Below are positions 41,883-50,113 of a DNA stretch of 64,000 nt, in pieces; position 1 is the first letter of the stretch, and every line of letters begins with the position of its first letter. The stretch spans positions 1,922,001 to 1,986,000 of the forward strand of contig NZ_RAPS01000001.1 of NCBI RefSeq assembly GCF_003610255.1. Direction: 5' to 3'. Made by a program: the position numbers and the translations under genes. Below the pieces are notes generated by a model. That model was given only the letters and a program-made list of their open reading frames with translations. It ran no database searches and was not told the origin of the DNA. Origin of the DNA: Streptomyces sp. TLI_171. GTDB taxonomy: Bacteria; Actinomycetota; Actinomycetes; Streptomycetales; Streptomycetaceae.

Positions 41883-42602
41883 ATGGGTTCCGCCTCGAAG
41901 CAGTCCAACCCGACCGGCAAGCAGCCCAAGCCGGGCAGCAAGGCCGCCCAGCAGGCCGACCGCCGGGCCCGGATCGCCGAGCTGCGCGCCGTCGAGCAGC
42001 GCCGTGAGCGCCGCAACAAGCTGCTCACCATCGGCATCTCCTCCGCCCTGGTGCTCGCCATGATCGGCGGCGGCACCTGGCTGGCGCTGGACGCCAAGCA
42101 GAAGAGCGACGACAAGAAGGCCGCCGCGGCCGCCGAGCAGAAGGCGAAGGAGGACGCCGCGAACGTGCCGATCGACGGCGTGCAGACCTTCGGCAAGCTG
42201 ACCCAGAACCACGTCCAGACCGACGTGAAGTACCCGCAGACCCCGCCGGTCGGCGGCGACCACAACCCGGTCTGGGCGACCTGCATGGGCAACGTGTACG
42301 ACAAGCCGCTGAAGAACGAGAACGCCGTCCACTCGCTGGAGCACGGCGCGGTCTGGGTCACCTACAACGGCAAGGCGACCCCCGCCGACATCCAGAAGCT
42401 CGGTGACAAGGTCAAGGCCACCCCGTACAGCATGATGAGCCCGTACCCGGACGAGGCGGGCACCATCACGCTGTCCGCGTGGAGCACCCAGCTGGTGGTG
42501 GAGTCCGCGGACGACCCGCGGGTGGCGCAGTTCTTCACCAAGTACGTGCAGGGCCCGCAGACCCTGGAGCAGGGCGCCAGCTGCAGCTCGGGGACGATGT
42601 GA
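41883..42602 (+). CDS. DUF3105 membrane-anchored protein
   Basis: The 239-residue protein has a basic cytoplasmic start ('RRARIAELRAVEQRRERRNK'), one transmembrane helix ('LLTIGISSALVLAMIGGGTW', about residues 40-60), a charged Ala/Lys stretch and a C-terminal DUF3105 domain. The domain signature is 'TPPVGGDHNPVWATCMGNVYD' followed by 'HSLEHGAVWVTYNG', with conserved His/Cys that could bind a metal. The stop overlaps the next gene's GTG by four bases. DUF3105 and DUF305 proteins are commonly paired in streptomycetes. Function unknown. Confidence 0.85.
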   Translation: MGSASKQSNPTGKQPKPGSKAAQQADRRARIAELRAVEQRRERRNKLLTIGISSALVLAMIGGGTWLALDAKQKSDDKKAAAAAEQKAKEDAANVPIDGVQTFGKLTQNHVQTDVKYPQTPPVGGDHNPVWATCMGNVYDKPLKNENAVHSLEHGAVWVTYNGKATPADIQKLGDKVKATPYSMMSPYPDEAGTITLSAWSTQLVVESADDPRVAQFFTKYVQGPQTLEQGASCSSGTM

Positions 42603-43303
42603 CCGCCGACCGCGCGGCCGACGGGGCGGAGCCGGACGCGGAGCAGCGCGGCGGGGTCGCGCGGCGCGGCCGGCGGGCGTTCTGGTGGCCCGCCGCGCTG
42701 GCGGCCGTGGTCGCGCTCGGGCTCGGCGTCCCGGCGCTGGTCAGCGGCGGCACTCCGGCGTCCGGCAGTGCGCCGGCCGCCGCGGCGGTGCCGGCCACCG
42801 ACTCGCCGGAGGCCGGGTTCGCCCGCGACATGGCGATCCACCACCAGCAGGCCATCGACATGTCGTTCATCGTCCGGGACCGCACCCAGGACCAGGCGGT
42901 GCGCGGTCTGGCGTTCGACATCATCAACACCCAGGCCAACCAGCGCGGCATGCTGATGGGCTTCCTCGACCAGTGGGGCCTGACCCAGAACACCGGCGCC
43001 AAGCCGATGGCGTGGATGGGCCACAGCTACGAGGCGCACGACGGGTCGCTGATGCCGGGCATGGCGACCAACACCGAGCTGGAGAAGCTGCGTTCGCTCA
43101 GCGGCCGGGAGGCCGAGGTGTACTACCTGCAGCTGATGATCAAGCATCACCGGGCCGGCGGGGAGATGGCCCAGGCGTACGTGGACGCGGCGAAGAACGA
43201 CGCCGAGAAGCGGCTCGCCCAGGGCATGGTCGACGCGCAGCACGCGGAGATCGCGCTGATGACCGACATGCTCACCGAGCGCGGCGCGCAGCCCGCGAGC
43301 TGA
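42599..43303 (+). CDS. DUF305 exported protein
   Basis: The 234-residue protein starts at GTG 42599, overlapping the upstream stop. One N-terminal hydrophobic helix ('FWWPAALAAVVALGLGVPAL') is followed by a DUF305 four-helix bundle. Family motifs are 'FARDMAIHHQQAIDMSF' and 'YYLQLMIKHHRAGGEMAQAY', the two His-His-containing helices. Some DUF305 proteins have been linked to copper handling, and the His/Met-rich helices ('HDGSLMPGMATN') would suit that, but no copper-specific neighbour is present. Confidence 0.85.
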   Translation: MTADRAADGAEPDAEQRGGVARRGRRAFWWPAALAAVVALGLGVPALVSGGTPASGSAPAAAAVPATDSPEAGFARDMAIHHQQAIDMSFIVRDRTQDQAVRGLAFDIINTQANQRGMLMGFLDQWGLTQNTGAKPMAWMGHSYEAHDGSLMPGMATNTELEKLRSLSGREAEVYYLQLMIKHHRAGGEMAQAYVDAAKNDAEKRLAQGMVDAQHAEIALMTDMLTERGAQPAS

Positions 43304-43317
43304 CGGCACGTCACCAC

Positions 43318-43353
43318 GGGGCGCCGTTCCGGGACCTCCCGGGGCGGCGCCCC
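43318..43353. terminator. Bidirectional terminator between DUF305 and MFS genes
   Basis: GGGGCGCCG pairs with CGGCGCCCC, enclosing a second stem CCGGG-acct-CCCGG. It lies between convergent stops. Confidence 0.8.
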
Positions 43354-43387
43354 GCGCCGTGGCCCGGCGGTCCGGGACCCGGCCGCC

Positions 43388-44815
43388 TCAGCGCCCGGAC
43401 AGCCGGGCGGCGAGCAGGGCGACGGCGGCGAGCAGCAGCGGGACGGCCCGGCCGCCGGTCGCGGGGCCGGCCAGGTGGACGGCGAGGACGGGCAGTGCGG
43501 TGCCGAGCGCGGTGCCGAGGCTGCGCACCATGTTGACCAGGCCGCCGCCGACGGCCGAGCTCTGTGCGGGGATCGCCCGCATCACCAGCGCGTTGTTGGC
43601 CGGCAGCAGCAGCCCCAGCCCGTACCCGGCGGCCAGCAGCGGGAGCGCGGCGGCCCACGGTCCGGGCGCGGGCAGCACGGCCAGGGCCAGCAGTCCTGCG
43701 GCGGCGGTCAGCGCGCCGCAGCGGCAGCGGGCCGCGTCCGTCCAGCGCCGGGGCAGCAGGCCGCCGCCGGCGGTGGCGGCGAGCGCGAACGCGGCGGGCA
43801 GCGCGGTGATCGCCAGTCCGGCGGTGGCGGTGGGCACGCCGCGGGCGGCGAGGGCCACGGGCTCCAGGACCAGCGGGCAGAACAGCAGCAGGTAGCCGAT
43901 CAGGGCGACGCCCAGCCCGGCCCGGATCCCCGGCGTGTTGACCAGGCCGGGCGGGATGATCGGACGGTCGGCGCGGCGCTCCTGGCGCACCAGCCCGAGT
44001 CCGGCGGCGGCCGCGCCGAGCAGCAGGACGGCGACCGCCCGGCCGGGCAGCGGCAGGCCGGACGCGGCGGACAGCGCCAGCAGCAGCGCGGTGGACGAGC
44101 CGGCCAGCAGCACCAGCCCGGCCAGGTCGAAGCGGCTGTCCTTCTCCCGCACCGCGGCGCACCGTCCGTCCGGGAAGGTGCGGGGCAGCAGGAACCAGCC
44201 CGCGAGCATGCCGAGCACCCCGATCGGCACGTTGACCCAGAACGCCCAGCGCCAGGACGCGTGGGTGACCAGCAGCCCGCCGAGCGTCGGGCCGAGTGCC
44301 AGCCCGAGGGCCTGGGCGGCGGCCTGGACGCCGAGCGCGGTGCGCATCGCCCGCTCGGGCACTCCGCGGGCGACCAGGGCGACGCTGTTGGCCTGCATCA
44401 TCGCGCCGCCGACGGCCTGTACGGCCCGGCAGGCGATCAGCGTGCCGAGGCTGCCGGCCAGGCCGGCCCCGAGCGAGGCGGCGGCGAACACCGCGAACCC
44501 GCCGAGGTACATGGTCTTCCGTCCGACCAGGTCGGAGAGCCGGCCGACGGGGGCGAGCAGCGCGACCAGCACCAGCAGGTACGCCAGCGAGACCCATTCG
44601 ACGGCTGCGAAGCCCGCGTCGAAGCGGTGTTCCAGGGCCGGGAAGACCAGCGAGGTGACGCTGGCCGTCAGCTGGCCGAGGAACGCGCCGAGGCAGACCG
44701 TGCCGACCGCCAGCCAGTGGGCGTGCGGCCAGCGGGCGACGGCGCGCGGGCGGGGGCGTTCGGCGAGTTGCAGGGTGTCGAGCAGCCGGGACGCGGCGGC
44801 CACGGGTTCAGCCAT
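43388..44815 (-). CDS. MFS drug-efflux transporter (DHA2 type)
   Basis: The 475-residue protein has about 14 hydrophobic helices. Motif A reads 'LAPVGRLSDLVGRKTMYLGGF' between helices 2 and 3, and motif C 'LGLALGPTLGGLLVTHASWRW' in helix 5, both diagnostic of DHA2 drug:H+ antiporters. 'WRWAFWVNVPIGVLGML' continues the pattern. It starts at ATG 44815; frames further upstream overlap the promoter. It is divergent from a MarR regulator, the usual arrangement for multidrug or antibiotic efflux controlled by a ligand-sensing repressor. Confidence 0.92.
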   Translation of the reverse strand: MAEPVAAASRLLDTLQLAERPRPRAVARWPHAHWLAVGTVCLGAFLGQLTASVTSLVFPALEHRFDAGFAAVEWVSLAYLLVLVALLAPVGRLSDLVGRKTMYLGGFAVFAAASLGAGLAGSLGTLIACRAVQAVGGAMMQANSVALVARGVPERAMRTALGVQAAAQALGLALGPTLGGLLVTHASWRWAFWVNVPIGVLGMLAGWFLLPRTFPDGRCAAVREKDSRFDLAGLVLLAGSSTALLLALSAASGLPLPGRAVAVLLLGAAAAGLGLVRQERRADRPIIPPGLVNTPGIRAGLGVALIGYLLLFCPLVLEPVALAARGVPTATAGLAITALPAAFALAATAGGGLLPRRWTDAARCRCGALTAAAGLLALAVLPAPGPWAAALPLLAAGYGLGLLLPANNALVMRAIPAQSSAVGGGLVNMVRSLGTALGTALPVLAVHLAGPATGGRAVPLLLAAVALLAARLSGR

Positions 44816-44970
44816 GGCCCGAACATATCTGCTGCCGACATAATCGCTCAAGGACTGTTTCCTACCCCGAGCTTTCCGCCCCCCGTCGCGCCCGCGCGCG
44901 GTGACGTCCTGGCAGGTCAACGGGTGGACTCCCGGTAGCCGTGACGTTGCCGGGCGCTACGCTTGCCGCC

Positions 44971-45477
44971 ATGTCCTCGCAGCCCCAGCCCGCCTCGCGC
45001 CCGTCCGAGACCGCCGCTCCGGACACCGAAGCGCTCGCCGGGGCGCAGCAGCTCACCGACGTGATCACCCGCCTGCGGCGGGCGCTGCGGAGCTCCATCC
45101 GCTCGGAGTTCCCGTGGGAGGCGCTGCCGATGGCGCAGGTGGAGCTGCTGCAGACGCTGGCCGTCGCGCCGATGCGGGTCGGGGAGCTGGCGGCCCGTCA
45201 GCGGCTGGCGCCCAACACCGTCAGCGGCCTGATCTCCAAGCTGCTGGAGTCCGGCCTGGTCGACCGCCAGCCCGACCCGGGCGACCGCCGCACCGCCCGG
45301 ATCGCCCTCACCGACGCCGGGCACCAGCAGCTGCGGGACTGGCAGAGCGCGCACGAGCGCCGCCTCGCCGCCGCGCTGGATAGCCTCGCCCCCGCCGACC
45401 GCGACGCCGTGATGCACGCCCTCCCGGGCCTCGACCGCCTGGCCCACTCGCTGGCCGGCACCGACCCGACCCGCTGA
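44971..45477 (+). CDS. MarR-family regulator
   Basis: The 168-residue protein has a central MarR winged helix: 'LPMAQVELLQTLAVAPMRVGELAARQRLAPNTVSGLISKLLESGLVDRQPDPGDRRTARIALTDAGHQQL' in segments at about residues 50-120, including the D-x-R-S/T-like wing 'DPGDRRTARIAL'. The ATG has a TACGCT seven bases upstream, compatible with leaderless transcription. It is divergent from the MFS exporter with a 155-base shared region, so it probably represses that gene. Confidence 0.9.
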   Translation: MSSQPQPASRPSETAAPDTEALAGAQQLTDVITRLRRALRSSIRSEFPWEALPMAQVELLQTLAVAPMRVGELAARQRLAPNTVSGLISKLLESGLVDRQPDPGDRRTARIALTDAGHQQLRDWQSAHERRLAAALDSLAPADRDAVMHALPGLDRLAHSLAGTDPTR

Positions 45478-45545
45478 GCCGCCGCCCCACGGCGATGTCC
45501 GAATCCCGCCAGTCGCACCGTGGACGATCACGCAGACTGGAAGAC

Positions 45546-47066
45546 GTGATCGACGACGAGACCAGGTACCGGGCCGTGGACAGCCGGGACGCCCGCTTCG
45601 ACGGGGTGTTCTTCACGGCGGTGCGCACCACCGGCATCTACTGCCGTCCCAGCTGCCCGGCCACCACCCCCAAGCGCACCAACTGCACCTTCTACCCGAC
45701 CGCGGCCGCCGCCCAGGGCGCCGGCTACCGGGCCTGCCGGCGCTGTCGGCCGGACTCGGTGCCCGGCTCGCCCGAGTGGAACCACCGGGCCGACCTGGTC
45801 GGCCGCGCGATGCGCCTGATCGGCGACGGCGTGGTCGACCGGGAGGGCGTGGCGGGGCTGGCGTCCCGGCTCGGCTACAGCTCCCGGCAGCTGCAGCGGC
45901 AGCTCACCGCCGAGCTCGGCGCGGGCCCGCTCGCACTGGCCCGGGCGCAGCGCGCGCAGACCGCCCGACTGCTCCTGCAGACCACCGACCTGCCGGTCAC
46001 CGACGTGGTGTTCGCGGCCGGGTTCGCCTCCGTGCGGCAGTTCAACGACACCATCCGCGAGGTGTACGACCGGACCCCGTCCGCGCTGCGCACCGAGCAC
46101 GGCGGCCACCGGCGCGGCACCGCCACCGGCGGCACCCTAGGACTGCGGCTCGCCTACCGGGGGGCGATCGACACCGAGCACCTGCTGGACTTCCTCGGCC
46201 TGCGAGCGGTCCCCGGCGTGGAGGAGGTCGTCGCCGGACCGCGCCCGGGCACCCGCACCTACCGGCGGACGCTGGCCCTCCCGTACGGCCACGGCATCGC
46301 CGAGGTGGACGGCCTGGCGCCGGGCGACCGGCCCGACCGGGGCTGGCTGGACTGCCGGCTCACCCTCGCCGACCTGCGCGACCTCACCACCGCCGTGCAC
46401 CGGCTGCGCGCCCTGTTCGACCTGGACGCCGACCCGGACGCGGTGGGCGGCCGGCTCGCCGCCGACCCGCTGCTGGCGCCGCTCGCCGCGGCCCGGCCCG
46501 GGCTGCGCTCGCCGGGGCACGTCGACCCGCACGAACTCGCGGTGCGCGCCGTCCTCGGCCAGCAGATCACGGTCGCCGCCGCCCGCACCCTGGCCGGCCG
46601 GCTCGCCGAGCGGTACGGCACGCCGCTGCCCGCCGCCGACGGCGGACTGCGCCTGCTGTTCCCGTCCGCGGCGGCGCTCGCCGCGGCCGACCCGGAGCAC
46701 CTGGCGATGCCGCAGTCCCGGCGCCGGGCCCTGCTCGGCCTGTGCGCGGCGCTCGCCGGGGGCGACGTCCGCCTCGACCCCGGGGTGGACCGCGAACAGG
46801 CAGCCGCCGAGCTGCTCGCCCTGCCCGGCATCGGCCCGTGGACGGTCGGCTACCTGCGGATGCGCGCCCTCGCCGACCCGGACGTGTTCCTTCCCACCGA
46901 CATCGGCGTCCGCGACGGCCTGCGCGCCCTCGGCGAATCCGGCGACCCGCGCACCGCCGCCGAACGCTCCGCCCGCTGGGCCCCCTGGCGCTCCTACGCC
47001 CTGCACCACCTGTGGTCCGCGGCCGCCGCCCCCACCCTCCGCTCCACCTCCAAGGACCAGACATGA
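45546..47066 (+). CDS. Ada-AlkA fusion: methyl-acceptor/AraC regulator with 3-methyladenine glycosylase
   Basis: The product of about 506 residues joins an Ada-type zinc domain (C33, C37, C64 and C67: 'GIYCRPSCPATTPKR' and 'YRACRRC'), an AraC helix-turn-helix ('VAGLASRLGYSSRQLQRQLT', 'VTDVVFAAGFASVRQFNDTIREVY') and an AlkA DNA-glycosylase (N-terminal domain from about 200; HhH 'LLALPGIGPWTVGYLRMRAL' with catalytic Asp in 'PTDIGVRDGL'). It should sense methylphosphotriesters through Cys33, activate the regulon and excise alkylated bases. Start GTG 45546 suits the family; ATG 45495 lacks a ribosome site. Its stop overlaps the ogt start. Confidence 0.9.
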   Translation: MIDDETRYRAVDSRDARFDGVFFTAVRTTGIYCRPSCPATTPKRTNCTFYPTAAAAQGAGYRACRRCRPDSVPGSPEWNHRADLVGRAMRLIGDGVVDREGVAGLASRLGYSSRQLQRQLTAELGAGPLALARAQRAQTARLLLQTTDLPVTDVVFAAGFASVRQFNDTIREVYDRTPSALRTEHGGHRRGTATGGTLGLRLAYRGAIDTEHLLDFLGLRAVPGVEEVVAGPRPGTRTYRRTLALPYGHGIAEVDGLAPGDRPDRGWLDCRLTLADLRDLTTAVHRLRALFDLDADPDAVGGRLAADPLLAPLAAARPGLRSPGHVDPHELAVRAVLGQQITVAAARTLAGRLAERYGTPLPAADGGLRLLFPSAAALAAADPEHLAMPQSRRRALLGLCAALAGGDVRLDPGVDREQAAAELLALPGIGPWTVGYLRMRALADPDVFLPTDIGVRDGLRALGESGDPRTAAERSARWAPWRSYALHHLWSAAAAPTLRSTSKDQT

Positions 47067-47569
47067 CCACCGTGTTCACCACCATGCCCAGCCCGCTCGG
47101 CGTCCTGCTGCTCAGCGGAACCCTGGACCCCGAGCGGGGCTTCGCCCTGACCGCCGTCACCGCCCCCGGCCAGAAGGGCGCGCTCGCCGCCCCCGCCGCC
47201 GACTGGCGCCCCGACGCGGACGCCCTCGCGCCCGCCGTCGAGCAGCTCACCGCCTACTTCGCCGGCGAGCGCACCACCTTCGACCTGCCGCTCGCGCCGG
47301 TCGGCACCCCCTTCCGGCAGCAGGTCTGGAACGCCCTGGACGACATCCCGTACGGCGCCACCCTCACCTACGGCCAACTCGCCGACGCCGCAGGGCAGTC
47401 ACCGCGCGCGGTGCGCGCCGTCGGCGGCGCGGTCGGCGCCAACCCGCTCCTGGTCGTCCGCCCCTGCCACCGGGTGATGGGCGCCAACGGCAGCCTCACC
47501 GGCTTCGCCGCGGGCGTCGACGCCAAGCGCTGGCTGCTCGCCCACGAGAGCGGCGACCGGCTGTTCTGA
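47063..47569 (+). CDS. ogt: Methylated-DNA--[protein]-cysteine S-methyltransferase
   Basis: The 168-residue enzyme carries the acceptor motif 'VVRPCHRVMGANG' with Cys135, the helix-turn-helix 'GATLTYGQLADAAG', and the Arg finger region 'SPRAVRAVGGAVGANP'. It removes methyl groups from O6-methylguanine in a suicide reaction. The ATG overlaps the preceding ada-alkA stop by four bases, so the two repair genes form an operon covering base-excision and direct reversal of alkylation damage. Confidence 0.95.
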   Translation: MTTVFTTMPSPLGVLLLSGTLDPERGFALTAVTAPGQKGALAAPAADWRPDADALAPAVEQLTAYFAGERTTFDLPLAPVGTPFRQQVWNALDDIPYGATLTYGQLADAAGQSPRAVRAVGGAVGANPLLVVRPCHRVMGANGSLTGFAAGVDAKRWLLAHESGDRLF

Positions 47570-47586
47570 GCTCCGCCGACCGCCCG

Positions 47587-49698
47587 TCAGCCGGTCGGCA
47601 GCTCGGCCAGCCGCCGGGCCACGGCTTCGGCGTCCGGTGCGGCGAGGGTGCGGTACAGCGCAAGCGCCGTCCCCAGGTGCTGCCGGGCACGTGCCGGATC
47701 GCCGTCGCGTTCGGCCAGTTCGCCGAGCAGGTGCAGGGTGCGCGCCTCCCACAGGGTGGAGCGGGCCGTCCGGAACGCGGCCAGCGCGGCGTCCAGCGTT
47801 CGACCGGCCTGCGGCAGGCGGCCCGCGGCCAGGTGGGCCTGTCCGGTCAGCGCGAGCGCCCTGGCCGCCTCGTAGTGATCCCCGAGTTCCGTCAACTCCC
47901 GCTCGGCTTGGTCGAGTTGTGCGAGGGCGGCGGGCAGGTCGGCGGCGGCCAGGGCGACTTCGCCGAGCGCGATCCGGGCCAGGGCCACGCCCCGCGGGTG
48001 GCCGACCTGCTCACGCAGCCGCAGGGTCTCCTCGAACGCCCGCCGGGCCGAGGCGAGTTCACCTGCCAGCCGGTGCGACTGGCCGATCCCGTACTGGGCG
48101 TTGGCCTCGGCCCGCGGGTCCGCCATGGCACGGGCCAGTTCCAGCGCCTCGCCGTACCAGCGGGCCGCCTCGACCGGCCGCCCGGCGTTGCGCAGTCCGT
48201 GGCCGCCGGAGGTCAGCATCCGCTGCTCGGCCGCCCGCACGCCGTCGGCGCGGGCCGCGGCCAGTCCCGACTCGTGGGCCTCCACCTGGAGTTCGGCGGC
48301 GCGCAGGCGCAGGAAGAGCGGCCACATGGCATCGGCGAGCTGCCAGACCAGGGCGGGCCGCCCGTCCGCGACGGCCGCGCGCAGGGCCGCGGCGAGCTGT
48401 CCGCGCTCCGCGTCCAGCCAGCGCAGGGCACTCTCCTCGCCGTCGAACTCCGGCACGTGCCAAGGTGGTTGGTCGTAGTCGCGGGCCAGCGGGCGGCGGC
48501 TCGGACTGATCAGCCGCTCGGTGGCGGTGGCCGTGGCCAGCAGGTGTTCGGCGACCCTCCGCGCGGCCGCCCGCCGCTGTTCCGGCGGTTCGCCCTCCGT
48601 CCCGCACTCCCGGGCGTGCAGCCGGACCAGGTCGTGGAAGCGGTAGCGGCCGTCGGCGGGCTGCTCCAGCAGGTGTTCGTCGCCCAGCGCGTCCAGCAGC
48701 AGGTCGGCCGCGGCGAGCGGCAGTTCGGCGGCCGCGCCCGCCAGGGCCGGCGTGAACTCGGGGACCGGCAGCAGGCCGAGCAGCCGGTACAGCCGGGCGG
48801 CGGCCGGCTCCAGTCCCCGGTAGGAGGCGGCCAGCGCGGCGTGCACCGCCCGTTCGCCGTCCAGGCGCAGCGCGTCCAGCCGGTCGGACTCCCGGCTGAG
48901 CGCCTCGGCGGTGGCGGCCAGCGGCTGGCGGGGGCGGGCCGCCATCCGGGCGCCGGCCACGCACAGCGCCAGCGGCAGTCCGGCGCAGCGGGCGACCACC
49001 TGGTCGGCGGCCGGCGACTCGGCGGCGACCCGGTCCGCGCCGACCCGGCGGGCGAGCAGTTCGGTGGCGGCGGCGCGGTCGATCAGGCCGACCTCGAAGA
49101 ACCTGGCCACGTCGATGCCGAGCCCGGTGAGCCGGGTGCGGCCGGTCACCACCGTCACCGAGTGGGCGGCGCCCGGCAGCAGCGGGCGGACCTGGGCGGC
49201 GGTGGCGGCGCTGTCCAGCAGGACCGCGAACCGGCGGCCGGCGGTGACGGACCGCCAGAGTGCGGCGGCCTCGTGGAGGTCGGCGGGCACGGCCGGCATC
49301 GCCAGCGCCCGCAGGAACGCGCCCAGCACCTCTCCCGGGTCGGCCGGGCCGCCGGGGGCGTGTCCGCGCAGGTCGGCGTAGAGCACCCCGTCGGGGAAGT
49401 CCCGGGCCCGGGTCCGCAGCCAGCTGCCGGCCAGTGCGCTCTTGCCGATGCCGGGCGGCCCGGTGAGCACCAGGCAGCGGCCGCCCGGCGGCGGCGGCGC
49501 GCTCAACTCCGCGTCCAGCGCGGACAGCTCCGCCGCGCGCCCGAGGAGGTGGGCGGGGGCGGGTGGAAGCTGTTGCGGGACCGGAAGCAGCGCCGGAGCG
49601 TGCGAATGGATGTGCACGCCCCCCTGGATGTCGCCCGCCTGCAGGGCGACTCCCTCGATCCTGGCCTGGCCGGTGACGGAATTGCGGTGGCCTTCCAC
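47587..49698 (-). CDS. STAND NTPase (NB-ARC-TPR) with N-terminal amyloid-like motif
   Basis: The 703-residue protein starts at GTG 49698 with GGGGAGG upstream. Residues 7-31 ('SVTGQARIEGVALQAGDIQG' then 'GVHIH') resemble the RHIM-like bacterial amyloid signalling motifs found at the N termini of actinobacterial NLR-like proteins. An NB-ARC domain follows with Walker A 'GPPGIGKSAL' (80-89) and Walker B 'RFAVLLDSAATAAQVRPLLP', then winged-helix and TPR repeats from about 430 to 690 ('EANAQYGIGQSHRLAGELASARRAFEETL'). It lacks the SARP DNA-binding domain. Such proteins act as ligand-gated oligomerising switches, in defence or signalling. It is divergent from the SARP. Confidence 0.83.
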   Translation of the reverse strand: MEGHRNSVTGQARIEGVALQAGDIQGGVHIHSHAPALLPVPQQLPPAPAHLLGRAAELSALDAELSAPPPPGGRCLVLTGPPGIGKSALAGSWLRTRARDFPDGVLYADLRGHAPGGPADPGEVLGAFLRALAMPAVPADLHEAAALWRSVTAGRRFAVLLDSAATAAQVRPLLPGAAHSVTVVTGRTRLTGLGIDVARFFEVGLIDRAAATELLARRVGADRVAAESPAADQVVARCAGLPLALCVAGARMAARPRQPLAATAEALSRESDRLDALRLDGERAVHAALAASYRGLEPAAARLYRLLGLLPVPEFTPALAGAAAELPLAAADLLLDALGDEHLLEQPADGRYRFHDLVRLHARECGTEGEPPEQRRAAARRVAEHLLATATATERLISPSRRPLARDYDQPPWHVPEFDGEESALRWLDAERGQLAAALRAAVADGRPALVWQLADAMWPLFLRLRAAELQVEAHESGLAAARADGVRAAEQRMLTSGGHGLRNAGRPVEAARWYGEALELARAMADPRAEANAQYGIGQSHRLAGELASARRAFEETLRLREQVGHPRGVALARIALGEVALAAADLPAALAQLDQAERELTELGDHYEAARALALTGQAHLAAGRLPQAGRTLDAALAAFRTARSTLWEARTLHLLGELAERDGDPARARQHLGTALALYRTLAAPDAEAVARRLAELPTG

Positions 49699-50113
49699 GT
49701 GCTGATTCCTCCCCTGGGACGATGGCTGCGGCCCGGCGCGGGCTCCGGTACTCCTTCCTGCGGCCGGTCCGTTGCGCTGCGGGGCACGGGCCCGCCCCGC
49801 CGTGCAGGCCGGTGCCGGCGCCGCACCCGCCAGGCCCCGCTCGGCACACCTGACGGTCCGTCTGCTCCACTGTTCCGGAGCCCAGTTCACGGCACCGGGA
49901 GCGCCGCGTCCACCCGCCCCGAGCACCCCGGCGGCGGCCCGCACACCGCCCTCACGAAGACATGCGCCCTTTACCAGAAACCGGTCGGCAGTGTCGGAAC
50001 AATGCCGAAAGACGGGCACCCTGGCGTTCCGAGGTGCTATCGCAGCATGCCCGCGCCCGTGCCATGCTCACCTCCTGCGCGACCGAGGAACCCGCGACAG
50101 GAGGGGCACCGAG
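49699..50113. other. 415-base divergent intergenic region
   Basis: The region lies between the divergent STAND and SARP genes and should hold both promoters. GC content falls in the right-hand third (about 49960-50060). No clear palindrome or small gene was found. Confidence 0.4.
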
